A stretch of 22,279 nt of DNA from an uncultured Bacteroidales bacterium (GTDB lineage Bacteria; Bacteroidota; Bacteroidia; Bacteroidales; Marinilabiliaceae): contig CALAUL010000092.1 of assembly GCA_937892255.1 (NCBI GenBank), forward strand, positions 1-22,279, in the 5' to 3' direction. Under the pieces are notes generated by a model that saw nothing but the letters and a program-made list of their open reading frames with translations, was not told where the DNA came from and made no database searches. Both the position numbers and the translations under genes were made by a program. Shown here piece by piece: positions 7,522 through 15,530 of the stretch (position 1 is its first letter; every line of letters starts with the position of its first letter).

Positions 7522-8613
7522 ATGAAAAATATTCTAATAACAGGCGGTGCAGGTTTTATCGGAAGCCATGTTGTCCGTCTCTTTGTAAATAAATATCCTG
7601 AATATAAAATTGTCAATCTTGACAAACTGACATATGCTGGCAATCTCGCAAATCTAAAAGACATAGAAGACAAGCCAAACTATTTCTTCGAAAGAGCCGA
7701 CATCTGTGACTTTGACCTTATGATGGAGCTCTTTGCGAAATATGATATTGACGGAGTGATTCATTTGGCAGCAGAGAGTCATGTAGACCGCTCTATAAAA
7801 GACCCTTTTACTTTTGCAAGAACAAATGTAATGGGTACATTATCTCTTCTTCAAGCTGCTAAAGCTACATGGGACGCCAAACCTGAAAAATACGAAGGGA
7901 AACGTTTCTATCACATCTCTACAGATGAGGTTTACGGGGCTCTCGAACTTACAAAACCAGATGGAGAACCACCATATGGTGATGAGTTCTTCTTAGAGAC
8001 AACGAAGTATAATCCACATAGTCCCTATTCAGCATCTAAAGCGTCGTCAGATCACTTCGTGAGAGCATTTCATGACACATATGGTCTTCCTACTATAGTA
8101 ACCAACTGTTCTAACAACTATGGACCTTATCAGTTTCCAGAGAAGCTCATTCCTCTCTTCATAAACAACATACGTCATTCTCGACCTCTTCCTGTATATG
8201 GTAAAGGCGAAAATGTTCGTGATTGGTTATATGTTGTTGACCATGCTCGTGCTATAGATGTGATATTTCACCAAGGTAAGATTGCAGACACTTACAATAT
8301 AGGTGGATTTAACGAGTGGAAGAACATAGACCTCATAAAGGTCATCATTAAGACAGTGGATAAACTTCTCGGTAATCCTGAAGGTACATCTGAAAAACTC
8401 ATCACTTACGTCACTGACCGTGCAGGACATGACCTTCGATACGCTATAGATAGCAACAAACTCAAGAAAGAACTTGGATGGGAGCCCTCATTGCAGTTTG
8501 AGGAAGGCATTGAGAAGACTGTTCGCTGGTATCTTGACAATCAAGAGTGGATGGACAACATCACATCTGGTGACTACGAAAAATACTACGACGAGATGTA
8601 CAAAGGACGTTGA
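7522..8613 (+). CDS. rmlB (rfbB): dTDP-glucose 4,6-dehydratase
   Basis: This 363-residue extended short-chain dehydrogenase converts dTDP-glucose to dTDP-4-keto-6-deoxyglucose. It shows GGAGFIG (8-14) for NAD binding, STDEVYG (133-139) with the Asp135/Glu136 acid/base pair, YSASK (Tyr169, Lys173), and the sugar-nucleotide segment SNNYGPYQFPEKLIPL. Although it performs step two of the pathway, its gene is last in the cluster. The 34-bp gap to rmlD has no promoter or hairpin, and a strong terminator follows the stop, so lepA/rmlACDB probably ends here. The product supplies rhamnose for capsule or LPS O-antigen; no glycosyltransferase is present in the window. Confidence 0.97.
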   Translation: MKNILITGGAGFIGSHVVRLFVNKYPEYKIVNLDKLTYAGNLANLKDIEDKPNYFFERADICDFDLMMELFAKYDIDGVIHLAAESHVDRSIKDPFTFARTNVMGTLSLLQAAKATWDAKPEKYEGKRFYHISTDEVYGALELTKPDGEPPYGDEFFLETTKYNPHSPYSASKASSDHFVRAFHDTYGLPTIVTNCSNNYGPYQFPEKLIPLFINNIRHSRPLPVYGKGENVRDWLYVVDHARAIDVIFHQGKIADTYNIGGFNEWKNIDLIKVIIKTVDKLLGNPEGTSEKLITYVTDRAGHDLRYAIDSNKLKKELGWEPSLQFEEGIEKTVRWYLDNQEWMDNITSGDYEKYYDEMYKGR

Positions 8614-8636
8614 TAATAAAAATAACCGATATTCAG

Positions 8637-8674
8637 AAGAGGCTCAACTTTCGTTTTGAGCCTCTTGTTGTTTT
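8637..8674 (+). terminator. Intrinsic terminator of the rml cluster
   Basis: AAGAGGCTCAA (8637-8647) pairs perfectly with TTGAGCCTCTT (8656-8666) around an 8-nt loop. The T-rich stretch GTTGTTTTA follows. It lies 23 bp after the rmlB stop. Confidence 0.85.
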
Positions 8675-8721
8675 ATAAGAGAAGAACAACGACCAAAAAA
8701 CAACGAAACTGCGAAGCGTAG

Positions 8722-8752
8722 TTGGTAGATAAACTATGATTATTTATCTTTG
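8722..8752 (+). promoter_or_regulatory. metG promoter
   Basis: TTG (8722-8724), a 20-bp spacer and TATCTTTG (8745-8752) fit the Bacteroidota -33/-7 consensus. This also settles the metG start, because the in-frame TTG at 8750 lies inside the -7 box and would precede the transcript. Confidence 0.7.
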
Positions 8753-8788
8753 TGCTCCGAAAAGTTTAATAAAGAGATATATCGAACG

Positions 8789-10834
8789 ATGAGCGAAAAG
8801 AAGAATTACAAGCGAACGTTAGTTACGACAGCTTTGCCTTATGCTAATGGACCTGTGCATATTGGTCATTTGGCCGGAGTCTATGTGCCGGCTGATATCT
8901 ATACGCGTTATTTGCGATTGAAGGGAGAAAATGTGCTTATGGTAGGTGGTTCAGATGAACATGGAGTACCTATTACTATAAAAGCTCGCAAAGAAGGCGT
9001 TACACCGCAGGATATTGTGGATAGGTATCATGGCATAATAAAGAAGTCATTTGAGGAGTTTGGAATATCTTTTGATGTCTATTCTCGTACTTCGTCAAGT
9101 ACACATCATGAGACAGCATCTGAATTCTTTCGCAAGTTGTATGATAAGGGTGAATTTGTTGAGCAGACCTCGCAGCAGTATTATGATGAAGAAGCACAGC
9201 AGTTTTTAGCAGACAGATATATCACTGGAACATGTCCGCATTGCAAGAATGATAAGGCGTATGGAGACCAATGTGAAGCATGTGGAACATCGTTGTCGCC
9301 ATTAGACCTAATCAATCCTAAATCTACTATCTCGGGTACTACGCCTGTTTTGCGAGATACCAAACACTGGTATTTGCCTCTTGATAAGCATGAGGCGTGG
9401 CTAAAGGAGTGGATACTTGAAGGGCATAAGGAGTGGAAGAGCAATGTCTATGGACAGTGTAAGAGTTGGCTTGATATGGGATTGCAACCTCGTGCTGTGA
9501 GTAGAGACCTCAATTGGGGTATACCTGTGCCGGTAGAAGGCGCAGAGGGAAAAGTGCTCTATGTGTGGTTTGACGCACCGATAGGTTATATCTCCAATAC
9601 AAAGGAGATATGTCCTGATACATGGGAGACATGGTGGAAGGACGATGAGACGCGTATGCTGCACTTTATAGGTAAAGACAACATTGTGTTCCATTGTATC
9701 GTGTTCCCATCAATGCTTAAAGCTTACGGAGACTTTAATCTTCCCGAGAATGTTCCTGCTAATGAGTTCTTGAATCTCGAGGGAGATAAGATCTCGACAT
9801 CGCGCAATTGGGCGGTGTGGTTGCACGAGTATTTGGTGGATTTTCCTGGTAAGCAAGATGTATTGCGTTACGTCTTGACAGCCAATGCACCGGAGACTAA
9901 AGATAATGACTTCACGTGGAAGGACTTCCAAGCTCGTAACAACAACGAACTTGTTGCCATCTTTGGTAATTTCGTTAATCGAGCTATGGTGCTGACACAT
10001 AAGTACTTTGAAGGCAAGGTGCCTGCATGTGGAGAACTCACAGACTATGATAAGGAGACGTTAAGAGAATTTGAAGATGTCAAGGGACAGGAGGAGTCGT
10101 TGTTGGATATCTTCCGTTTCCGAGATGCTCAGAAAGAGACAATGAACCTTGCTCGTATAGGCAATAAGTATCTTGCCGACACAGAACCATGGAAAGTAGC
10201 GAAGAGTGATATGGCCAGAGTGGCTACGATACTCAACCTGTCGTTGCAGATAGCAGCGAACTTGGCTATAGCCTTTGAGCCATTTTTGCCATTCTCTGCA
10301 AAGAAGTTGAGAGAGATGCTTAATATGGGCGATGCGGATTGGAGTCGTTTGGGAAGTGTAGAACTTTTGGTAGAGGGACATCAGTTGGGTAAGGCAGAAT
10401 TGCTATTTGAGAAGATAGAAGATGCGACGATAGAAGCGCAAGTGCAGAAGCTCCTTGATACAAAGAAAGCCAATGAAATTGCAGAACGTAAAGCCGCCCC
10501 TATTGCGGAGACGATAGAGTTTGGCGATTTTGAGAAACTCGATATACGCATAGGAACAGTTGTTGAGTGTCAGAAAGTGCCCAAGGCTGACAAATTGTTG
10601 CAGTTCAAGATAGATGACGGCTTGGGAGGTAGGACTATAGTATCCGGAATAGCAAAGTACTATGCACCGGAAGACCTTGAAGGAAAACAAGTTTGTTTTA
10701 TTGCAAATCTTGCACCACGTAAATTGAAGGGCATAGAGAGTCAAGGAATGATACTCTCGGCAGAGGATGCTGATGGTCGATTGGTGGTTGTGGGACCAAC
10801 AGGTGTTGTGATGCCCGGAAGTCAGGTTAAGTGA
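8789..10834 (+). CDS. metG: Methionyl-tRNA synthetase with C-terminal tRNA-binding domain
   Basis: I choose the ATG at 8789 (MSEKKNYKRT, 681 residues) because the frame upstream runs into the promoter -7 box. The enzyme charges tRNA-Met in the cytoplasm. Visible elements are the HIGH motif in PYANGPVHIGHLAG (His24-His27), a four-cysteine zinc knuckle CPHC...CEAC (Cys149, 152, 162, 165), and the KMSKS equivalent KISTS (334-338). The anticodon-binding helical domain follows. From about residue 575 there is an EMAP-II/Trbp111-like domain (DIRIGTVVECQKVPKADKLL) that binds tRNA and dimerises. No strong terminator follows, and the tRNA-Glu promoter lies in the gap. Confidence 0.97.
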   Translation: MSEKKNYKRTLVTTALPYANGPVHIGHLAGVYVPADIYTRYLRLKGENVLMVGGSDEHGVPITIKARKEGVTPQDIVDRYHGIIKKSFEEFGISFDVYSRTSSSTHHETASEFFRKLYDKGEFVEQTSQQYYDEEAQQFLADRYITGTCPHCKNDKAYGDQCEACGTSLSPLDLINPKSTISGTTPVLRDTKHWYLPLDKHEAWLKEWILEGHKEWKSNVYGQCKSWLDMGLQPRAVSRDLNWGIPVPVEGAEGKVLYVWFDAPIGYISNTKEICPDTWETWWKDDETRMLHFIGKDNIVFHCIVFPSMLKAYGDFNLPENVPANEFLNLEGDKISTSRNWAVWLHEYLVDFPGKQDVLRYVLTANAPETKDNDFTWKDFQARNNNELVAIFGNFVNRAMVLTHKYFEGKVPACGELTDYDKETLREFEDVKGQEESLLDIFRFRDAQKETMNLARIGNKYLADTEPWKVAKSDMARVATILNLSLQIAANLAIAFEPFLPFSAKKLREMLNMGDADWSRLGSVELLVEGHQLGKAELLFEKIEDATIEAQVQKLLDTKKANEIAERKAAPIAETIEFGDFEKLDIRIGTVVECQKVPKADKLLQFKIDDGLGGRTIVSGIAKYYAPEDLEGKQVCFIANLAPRKLKGIESQGMILSAEDADGRLVVVGPTGVVMPGSQVK

Positions 10835-10894
10835 TGTATAGTGCTTGTAAATAAAGCGTTAAATAATATTAACCAAAATATTTAGTCAAAGGTG

Positions 10895-10925
10895 TTGCGA
10901 GTAAAAGAAAAAGCATATATCTTTG
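10895..10925 (+). promoter_or_regulatory. Promoter of the tRNA-Glu/rpsT/tRNA-Glu unit
   Basis: TTG (10895-10897), a 20-bp spacer and TATCTTTG (10918-10925) have the same geometry and the same -7 octamer as the metG promoter. The box lies about 42 bp before the first tRNA. Confidence 0.75.
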
Positions 10926-10967
10926 CAAGCGCAAAAGAGAACAAACACTCTTAGCGTTAAAATAGGC

Positions 10968-11039
10968 GGTCCCTTCGTCTATCGGTTAGGACGAGAGATT
11001 TTCATTCTCTAAAGAGGGGTTCGACTCCCCTAGGGACTA
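10968..11039 (+). tRNA. tRNA-Glu (anticodon TTC), first copy
   Basis: The 72 nt fold as a cloverleaf: acceptor GGTCCCT/AGGGACT with a terminal G-T wobble, D arm GTCT...GGAC, anticodon arm AGAGA/TCTCT with loop TTTTCAT (anticodon TTC), and T arm AGGGG/CCCCT with loop TTCGACT. The discriminator base is A. The CCA end is not encoded. It is identical to the copy at 11350. There is no terminator between this tRNA and rpsT 37 bp downstream. Confidence 0.95.
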
Positions 11040-11076
11040 CATAGTATTAAATAATTGAATAAAATAGGATAAAGAG

Positions 11077-11331
11077 ATGGCAAATCATCAATCTGCAATT
11101 AAAAGAACACGTCAGATAGAGAAGCGTAGATTGCACAATCGTTACTATGCAAAGACAACTCGTAACGCTATTAAGGCTCTCCGTCAGACTACAGAGAAGG
11201 AGGCAGCTGCTGCTCTTCTTCCAAAGGTATCATCAATGTTGGATAAGCTCGCAAAGCGTAACATCATACATAAGAATAAAGCAAGTAACTTGAAGTCAAA
11301 GCTTGCTAAGTACATCAACAAGCTCGCTTAA
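11077..11331 (+). CDS. rpsT: 30S ribosomal protein S20
   Basis: This small basic protein of 84 residues begins MANHQSAIKRTRQIEKRR and contains the S20 hallmarks: KTTRNAIKAL in the middle and NIIHKNKASNLKSKLAKYI near the end. S20 binds 16S rRNA during 30S assembly and is an all-helical protein. A purine-rich stretch (AGGATAAAGAG) precedes the ATG. The gene sits between two identical tRNA-Glu genes, 37 bp after the first and 18 bp before the second, with no internal terminator. Its mRNA is probably released by tRNA 5' and 3' processing. Confidence 0.97.
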   Translation: MANHQSAIKRTRQIEKRRLHNRYYAKTTRNAIKALRQTTEKEAAAALLPKVSSMLDKLAKRNIIHKNKASNLKSKLAKYINKLA

Positions 11332-11349
11332 TTCTTGTAAGGGTATTAA

Positions 11350-11421
11350 GGTCCCTTCGTCTATCGGTTAGGACGAGAGATTTTCATTCTCTAAAGAGGG
11401 GTTCGACTCCCCTAGGGACTA
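11350..11421 (+). tRNA. tRNA-Glu (anticodon TTC), second copy
   Basis: Identical in all 72 positions to the tRNA at 10968, including anticodon TTC and discriminator A. It starts 18 bp after the rpsT stop, and a strong intrinsic terminator begins 6 bp after its end. CCA is not encoded. Confidence 0.95.
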
Positions 11422-11427
11422 CCTTGA

Positions 11428-11458
11428 CTGCACTCGGAAAGGGTGCAGTTTTTCTTTA
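11428..11458 (+). terminator. Intrinsic terminator of the tRNA-Glu/rpsT/tRNA-Glu unit
   Basis: CTGCACTC (11428-11435) pairs with GGGTGCAG (11441-11448) around the loop GGAAA, with one T-G wobble. The T-run TTTTTCTTTA follows directly. Confidence 0.9.
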
Positions 11459-11481
11459 TGTGGAGGTAGTTCAGAAAGGAT

Positions 11482-12678
11482 ATGACGATGAAAGAGAGAT
11501 TGTTTACGAGGAGTTATGTCATGATGCTGGCGGCAAACTTCCTCTTATTTATGGGGTTTTATCTTTTGTTGCCGGTGTTGCCTTTTTTCTTGTCTGAGAG
11601 TTTTGATATAGACAAAGGAATGATAGGTACAGCACTATCTTGTTATGTGATAGCAGCGTTATGTATAAGGCCATTTGCTGGGTATTTATTAGATTCTTTT
11701 GCCCGTAAGCCTTTGTATCTGTTGGCTTATGGGGTATTTACTTTAGTATTTGCTAGTTACTTATTGGCAGGACTTTTGGTGATATTCATTGTCTTGCGCA
11801 TGATACATGGATTTGCCTTTGGTATGGTATCGGTGGCGGGTAATACTATTGTTATAGATGTTATGCCTTCATCGCGAAGGGGTGAGGGGTTGGGTTACTA
11901 TGGAATGGCAAATAATTTCGCTATGTCGATAGGTCCTATGTTGGGATTATTTATGCATGATCATTTTTCGTTTGAGACAATCTTTTTATGTTCGTTTGCT
12001 TCGTGTGTATTAGGTATGTTGTGTGCTTCGAGTGTTCGAACAAAGCGACGTCCTCACGTGGTGCGAAAGCCTATATCGTTGGATAGGTTTATATTATTTA
12101 GAGGATTACCCGGAGGAATATCGTTGATGTTGCTGTCTATTCCTTATGGTATAACATCGACATACATAGCTATGTATAGTAAGGAGTTGGGATTGACGAT
12201 AAGTTCCGGAGTCTTTTTTACGTTGTTGGCAATAGGAATTGCATCATCGAGAGTTTTCTCGGGTAAACTTGTTGATAAGGGATATACGACTCAACTTATT
12301 GCGTGGAGTAAACTTATGGCAGCGATGGTGTTTATCGTATTGGGTTTGTGTAGGTATATGACAATGTGCATAGATGTCAGTTATCTTTTCTTGGGGTGTG
12401 CGTTGTTTATGGGAGTCTCTTTTGGTACTATGTTCCCTGCGTATAATGCGTTTTTCGTAAATTTGGCACCGAGCAGTGAACGGGGAACCGCCATATCAAC
12501 GTATCTGACTTCGTGGGATGTTGGTATTGGACTGGGATTGCTTGTTGGCGGTTATGTGTCGGAGTATTTAGGATTTGATATCGCATATTTTATAGGGGCC
12601 GGATTATCGTTAGTCGCATGGGCTTGGTTTAAGTGGTTTGTTACATCAAGATACGAGAGAGATAAAGTGCAAGGTTAA
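11482..12678 (+). CDS. Major facilitator superfamily transporter, substrate unknown
   Basis: This 398-residue protein looks like a twelve-helix inner-membrane MFS carrier of the drug/sugar exporter kind. Hydrophobic helices alternate throughout. The loop 2-3 motif is AGYLLDSFARKP (66-77), a weak version of the GxLaDrxGrrp signature. RRGEGLGYYGMANNFAMSIGP resembles the motif C/exporter region of helices 4-5. There is no signal peptide and none is expected. An in-frame ATG lies two codons downstream of the chosen one (11488), so the start could be either; AAAGGA lies just upstream. The gene follows the rpsT terminator and converges with mlaF, with only 34 bp between the stops. The substrate cannot be read from the sequence. 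Confidence 0.88.
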   Translation: MTMKERLFTRSYVMMLAANFLLFMGFYLLLPVLPFFLSESFDIDKGMIGTALSCYVIAALCIRPFAGYLLDSFARKPLYLLAYGVFTLVFASYLLAGLLVIFIVLRMIHGFAFGMVSVAGNTIVIDVMPSSRRGEGLGYYGMANNFAMSIGPMLGLFMHDHFSFETIFLCSFASCVLGMLCASSVRTKRRPHVVRKPISLDRFILFRGLPGGISLMLLSIPYGITSTYIAMYSKELGLTISSGVFFTLLAIGIASSRVFSGKLVDKGYTTQLIAWSKLMAAMVFIVLGLCRYMTMCIDVSYLFLGCALFMGVSFGTMFPAYNAFFVNLAPSSERGTAISTYLTSWDVGIGLGLLVGGYVSEYLGFDIAYFIGAGLSLVAWAWFKWFVTSRYERDKVQG

Positions 12679-12712
12679 ATCTCGTGTTTAAACGTGGTGC
12701 AAAAATGGATTG

Positions 12713-13432
12713 TTATCTGCGAGTGAAAAGTTTGAGTTCTTCGCAGTCGGCGTGGACGATATCTTCTTTTGTGCCTTCCCATAGTTTGTTGCCATTGCTT
12801 ATGAAGACGACATGTTCTCCAATAGAAAAGACAGAGTTCATATCGTGAGTGTTGACGATGGTTGTCATATTGTATTCAACAGTTATTTCGTGTATTAGTT
12901 CGTCGATGATAGACGATGTTATTGGGTCGAGTCCGGAGTTGGGTTCGTCACAGAAAAGGTATTTGGGGTTAAGAGCAATGGCACGAGCAATGGCAACGCG
13001 TTTTTGCATGCCTCCGCTTATCTGTGATGGGTAGAGATTGTTGGCGTTAATGAGGTTGACGCGTTTGAGGCAGAAGTTTGCTCGTTCGCGACGCTCTTCT
13101 AAAGTCATTTTGGTAAACATGTCGAGAGGGAAACGTACATTCTCCTCGACTGTCATGGAGTCGAAGAGTGCAGAGCCTTGAAAAAGCATGCCTATCTCAC
13201 GTCGGAGTGCATTCTTGTCGTTTGAGGATAGATTTGTTGTACTACGATTGTCGTAGAAAATATCGCCCCCATCGATGTCGTATAATCCGACGATAGATTT
13301 AAGCAATACAGTTTTACCCGAACCACTCTTTCCTATGATGAGGTTGGTAGAGCCTGTTTTGAAATCGGTAGAGATACCGTGAAGAATTTCTTTTTCGGAA
13401 AATGCTTTTATGACGTTTTTGACTTGTATCAT
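12713..13432 (-). CDS. mlaF-like: MlaF-type ABC transporter ATPase (lipid transport)
   Basis: The 239 residues carry a full ABC ATPase set: Walker A GKSGSGKT (34-41), Q-loop Gln85 in LFQGSALFD, signature ISGGMQKR (138-145), Walker B KYLFCDEP with Asp162/Glu163, and H-loop His196. The ISGGMQKR and FQGSALFDSMTVEENV segments are typical of the MlaF/Ttg2A subfamily, which powers phospholipid (or similar lipid) movement between the inner and outer membranes with MlaE and an MCE protein. The start codon overlaps the mlaE stop by 4 bp (ATGA), so the two are translationally coupled. No MCE (mlaD) gene follows. The gene ends 34 bp from the convergent MFS gene. Confidence 0.93.
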   Translation of the reverse strand: MIQVKNVIKAFSEKEILHGISTDFKTGSTNLIIGKSGSGKTVLLKSIVGLYDIDGGDIFYDNRSTTNLSSNDKNALRREIGMLFQGSALFDSMTVEENVRFPLDMFTKMTLEERRERANFCLKRVNLINANNLYPSQISGGMQKRVAIARAIALNPKYLFCDEPNSGLDPITSSIIDELIHEITVEYNMTTIVNTHDMNSVFSIGEHVVFISNGNKLWEGTKEDIVHADCEELKLFTRR

Positions 13433-14178
13433 GATAGAAGAAGACTTGTGATAAGAAGGTTGAAAAGTAGAATTACGATAGAACTAACCACGACGGAACG
13501 TGTACTTGCTTTTCCAACCTCAAGCGCACCTCCGTTAGTGTAATAGCCCCAATAGGAAGAGACAGAAGCAATGACGAATGCGAATAACGTCGATTTGATA
13601 AGAGAGTAGGCAACATAAAAAGGCCTGAAAGCGTACAATATGCCGTAAATGTAATCTTCGGACGGAACGAGACCTGTGTAAAAGCCGGCTACCCATCCTC
13701 CCCAAATGCCGATAGCCATGCTATAAATGACGAGAAGCGGTACGCTAATAAGCATCGCAATGATTTTTGGAAGGACAAGGAATCCGGCAGAGTTGACACC
13801 CATTATGTCAAGAGCGTCAATCTGTTCGGTGATGCGCATTGTCCCTATTTCGGAAGAGATGTTCGAGCCGACCTTTCCGGCTAAGATAAGGCAAACAATA
13901 GTGGAAGAGAACTCTAACAATATAGATTCTCGTGAAGCAGTGCCAACGGTATATGTGGGAATGAACGGATTGTCAAGATTAGTGGCCGTTTGTATAGTGA
14001 TGACGGCACCCACGAAAAGAGAAATTATCGTAACGATGCCGAGAGAGTCAACCCCGAGTTTGTCGATTTCGATGAGTATTCTCTTGCCAAAAACAGACCA
14101 TTTGTCCGGTTTTTTAAAAACGCGGCATAAAAATAAAGTATATTGTCCTATATGAAAAAAGATACTTTTAACGTTCAT
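13429..14178 (-). CDS. mlaE-like: MlaE-type ABC transporter permease
   Basis: I choose the ATG at 14178 (MNVKSIFFHIG, 249 residues), because the frame extends only to a TTG inside the -7 box. The protein is a MlaE/DUF140 permease with about five or six membrane segments. The hallmark is LAGKVGSNISSEIGTMRITEQIDALDI region, in two parts: GKVGSNISSE (101-110) and MRITEQIDALDIMG (114-127). It forms the inner-membrane channel for the MlaF ATPase. It is the first gene of a two-gene unit and overlaps mlaF by 4 bp. Its promoter faces away from the guanylyltransferase promoter. Confidence 0.92.
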   Translation of the reverse strand: MNVKSIFFHIGQYTLFLCRVFKKPDKWSVFGKRILIEIDKLGVDSLGIVTIISLFVGAVITIQTATNLDNPFIPTYTVGTASRESILLEFSSTIVCLILAGKVGSNISSEIGTMRITEQIDALDIMGVNSAGFLVLPKIIAMLISVPLLVIYSMAIGIWGGWVAGFYTGLVPSEDYIYGILYAFRPFYVAYSLIKSTLFAFVIASVSSYWGYYTNGGALEVGKASTRSVVVSSIVILLFNLLITSLLLS

Positions 14179-14217
14179 TATGTAAGCAAGTGATATAAAT
14201 TGTTTGATAACATTCGG

Positions 14218-14225
14218 CAAATTTA
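14218..14225 (-). promoter_or_regulatory. -7 box of the mlaE-mlaF promoter
   Basis: On the minus strand TAAATTTG fits TAnnTTTG exactly. The predicted start of transcription is near 14211, 33 bp before the mlaE ATG. It rules out the TTG at 14220 as the start codon. Confidence 0.6.
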
Positions 14226-14236
14226 ATAAATAAACT

Positions 14237-14244
14237 TACTTTTG
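14237..14244 (+). promoter_or_regulatory. -7 box of the mannose-1-phosphate guanylyltransferase promoter
   Basis: TACTTTTG fits TAnnTTTG and lies 26 bp before the ATG at 14271. The -33 element is weak. Only 11 bp separate it from the opposing mlaE -7 box. Confidence 0.55.
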
Positions 14245-14270
14245 TACATCGAAAAAACGAAAATGGAGAT

Positions 14271-15350
14271 ATGAAGAAAGACTTATATGTAGTGATAATG
14301 GCAGGAGGACAAGGTTCCCGTCTTTGGCCATTGTCGCAAACAAACACTCCTAAGCAATTTCTCGACCTAGTAGGAATAGGTAAGACAATGTTGCAGATGA
14401 CATATATGCGTTTTGCAGAGATGTGTACACCTGAAAACTTTATTGTAGTTACCAATTCCGATTATGAAGACTTAGTAAGAGAACAGTTGCCAGAAGTGCC
14501 ACGAGAGAACATCTTGTGTGAGCCTTTTCGCAAAAATACCACGACATGTATAGTCTATGCCAACACATTTATCAAACAGCGGAATCAAGATGCAATAGTA
14601 ATAGTAACGCCATGCGACCACTTCATACTTAACGAAGGCTCATTCTTGGAAAGCATACGACAAGGGCTGAAGTTCGTCAGAGAGAGCGGTGATGTCTTAT
14701 TGACAGTCGGCGTGAATGCGCATCGTCCGGAAACGCTTTTCGGATATATTCAGTTGGGAACAAAAGTCAAAGGAGAAAATAAGAGTATCTATTCCGTTAA
14801 GACTTTTACGGAGAAGCCTAATCAAGAGATGGCTCAGCTTTTTTATGAGAGTGGAGACTTCTGCTGGAATACCGGCGTCTTTGTATGGCGATTGTCATCG
14901 ATAGAAAATGCCTTGGATATGTATATGAAAGGAGTGAGAGACCTTTTCATTGAGATGTACCAAATGCCACGATCGATGTGGTCCCCGAATATTGTCAAGT
15001 CGATATATAACAGCTGCCCTAACATGTCGATAGATTATGCCGTTATGGAGAACGCACGAAATGTATATGTCGTACAGACAGATGCAATCTGGAGTGATAT
15101 GGGATCGTGGGACGCGGTATATGATCAGAACAGACGAGACGATGCAGAGAATGCAATATTGGAAGGAAAAGTGATATTGAAAGAAGCTAAAGGTTGTTTG
15201 GTGAGAGTTCCGAAAAAGAAAATGTGTATCATAGAAGGTTTGGAGGATTATATGGTAATAGAGAGCGATGATGTATTGTTGATATGTCCGAGAAGTGGTG
15301 GAGGAGCGTCGTGGAAATATGTAGCAGAGATGGAGGAAAAGATGTTGTAG
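14271..15350 (+). CDS. manC-like: Mannose-1-phosphate guanylyltransferase (GDP-mannose pyrophosphorylase)
   Basis: This 359-residue single-domain enzyme makes GDP-mannose from GTP and mannose-1-phosphate, for capsule, LPS or fucose precursors. Motifs are AGGQGSRLWPLS (11-22), Lys28 in TPKQFLDL, FTEKP (179-183), WNTGVFVW (199-206), SIDYAVME and WSDMGSWDAVY with Asp276. The usual PADH motif is PCDH here (114-117), a small departure with the Asp retained. It lacks the C-terminal phosphomannose isomerase cupin found in the two-domain ManC of proteobacteria. GGAG lies 5 bp upstream of the ATG, a better ribosome-binding site than its neighbours have. It has its own promoter, divergent from mlaE, and its own terminator. 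Confidence 0.94.
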   Translation: MKKDLYVVIMAGGQGSRLWPLSQTNTPKQFLDLVGIGKTMLQMTYMRFAEMCTPENFIVVTNSDYEDLVREQLPEVPRENILCEPFRKNTTTCIVYANTFIKQRNQDAIVIVTPCDHFILNEGSFLESIRQGLKFVRESGDVLLTVGVNAHRPETLFGYIQLGTKVKGENKSIYSVKTFTEKPNQEMAQLFYESGDFCWNTGVFVWRLSSIENALDMYMKGVRDLFIEMYQMPRSMWSPNIVKSIYNSCPNMSIDYAVMENARNVYVVQTDAIWSDMGSWDAVYDQNRRDDAENAILEGKVILKEAKGCLVRVPKKKMCIIEGLEDYMVIESDDVLLICPRSGGGASWKYVAEMEEKML

Positions 15351-15384
15351 ATAGAAGAAATGAGAAAAGAATTTCATAGATAAC

Positions 15385-15421
15385 AAAAGAGTGATATTGC
15401 GAGAGTGATATCGCTCTTTTT
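15385..15421 (+). terminator. Intrinsic terminator after the guanylyltransferase gene
   Basis: AAAAGAGTGATAT (15385-15397) pairs with ATATCGCTCTTTT (15408-15420) over 13 bp with one T-G wobble and a 10-nt loop. The T-run closes the structure. Confidence 0.85.
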
Positions 15422-15530
15422 GTATACAAACGATACAGCTTCTATGTCAATGATATTGATTGTAGAAATAATTTGGATATGATATGAAAAAAAAATAAAT
15501 TAGCACTGTTTTTAATAAAAGCATTGCAGG

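Noticed and set aside
10968..11421. The two tRNA-Glu genes as attachment sites of an integrated element
   Set aside because: The DNA between them is only rpsT, a core gene; no integrase or foreign genes are present.
12679..12712. GTTTAAAC palindrome between the convergent MFS and mlaF genes as a shared terminator
   Set aside because: The stem is short, AT-rich and lacks T-runs on either side.
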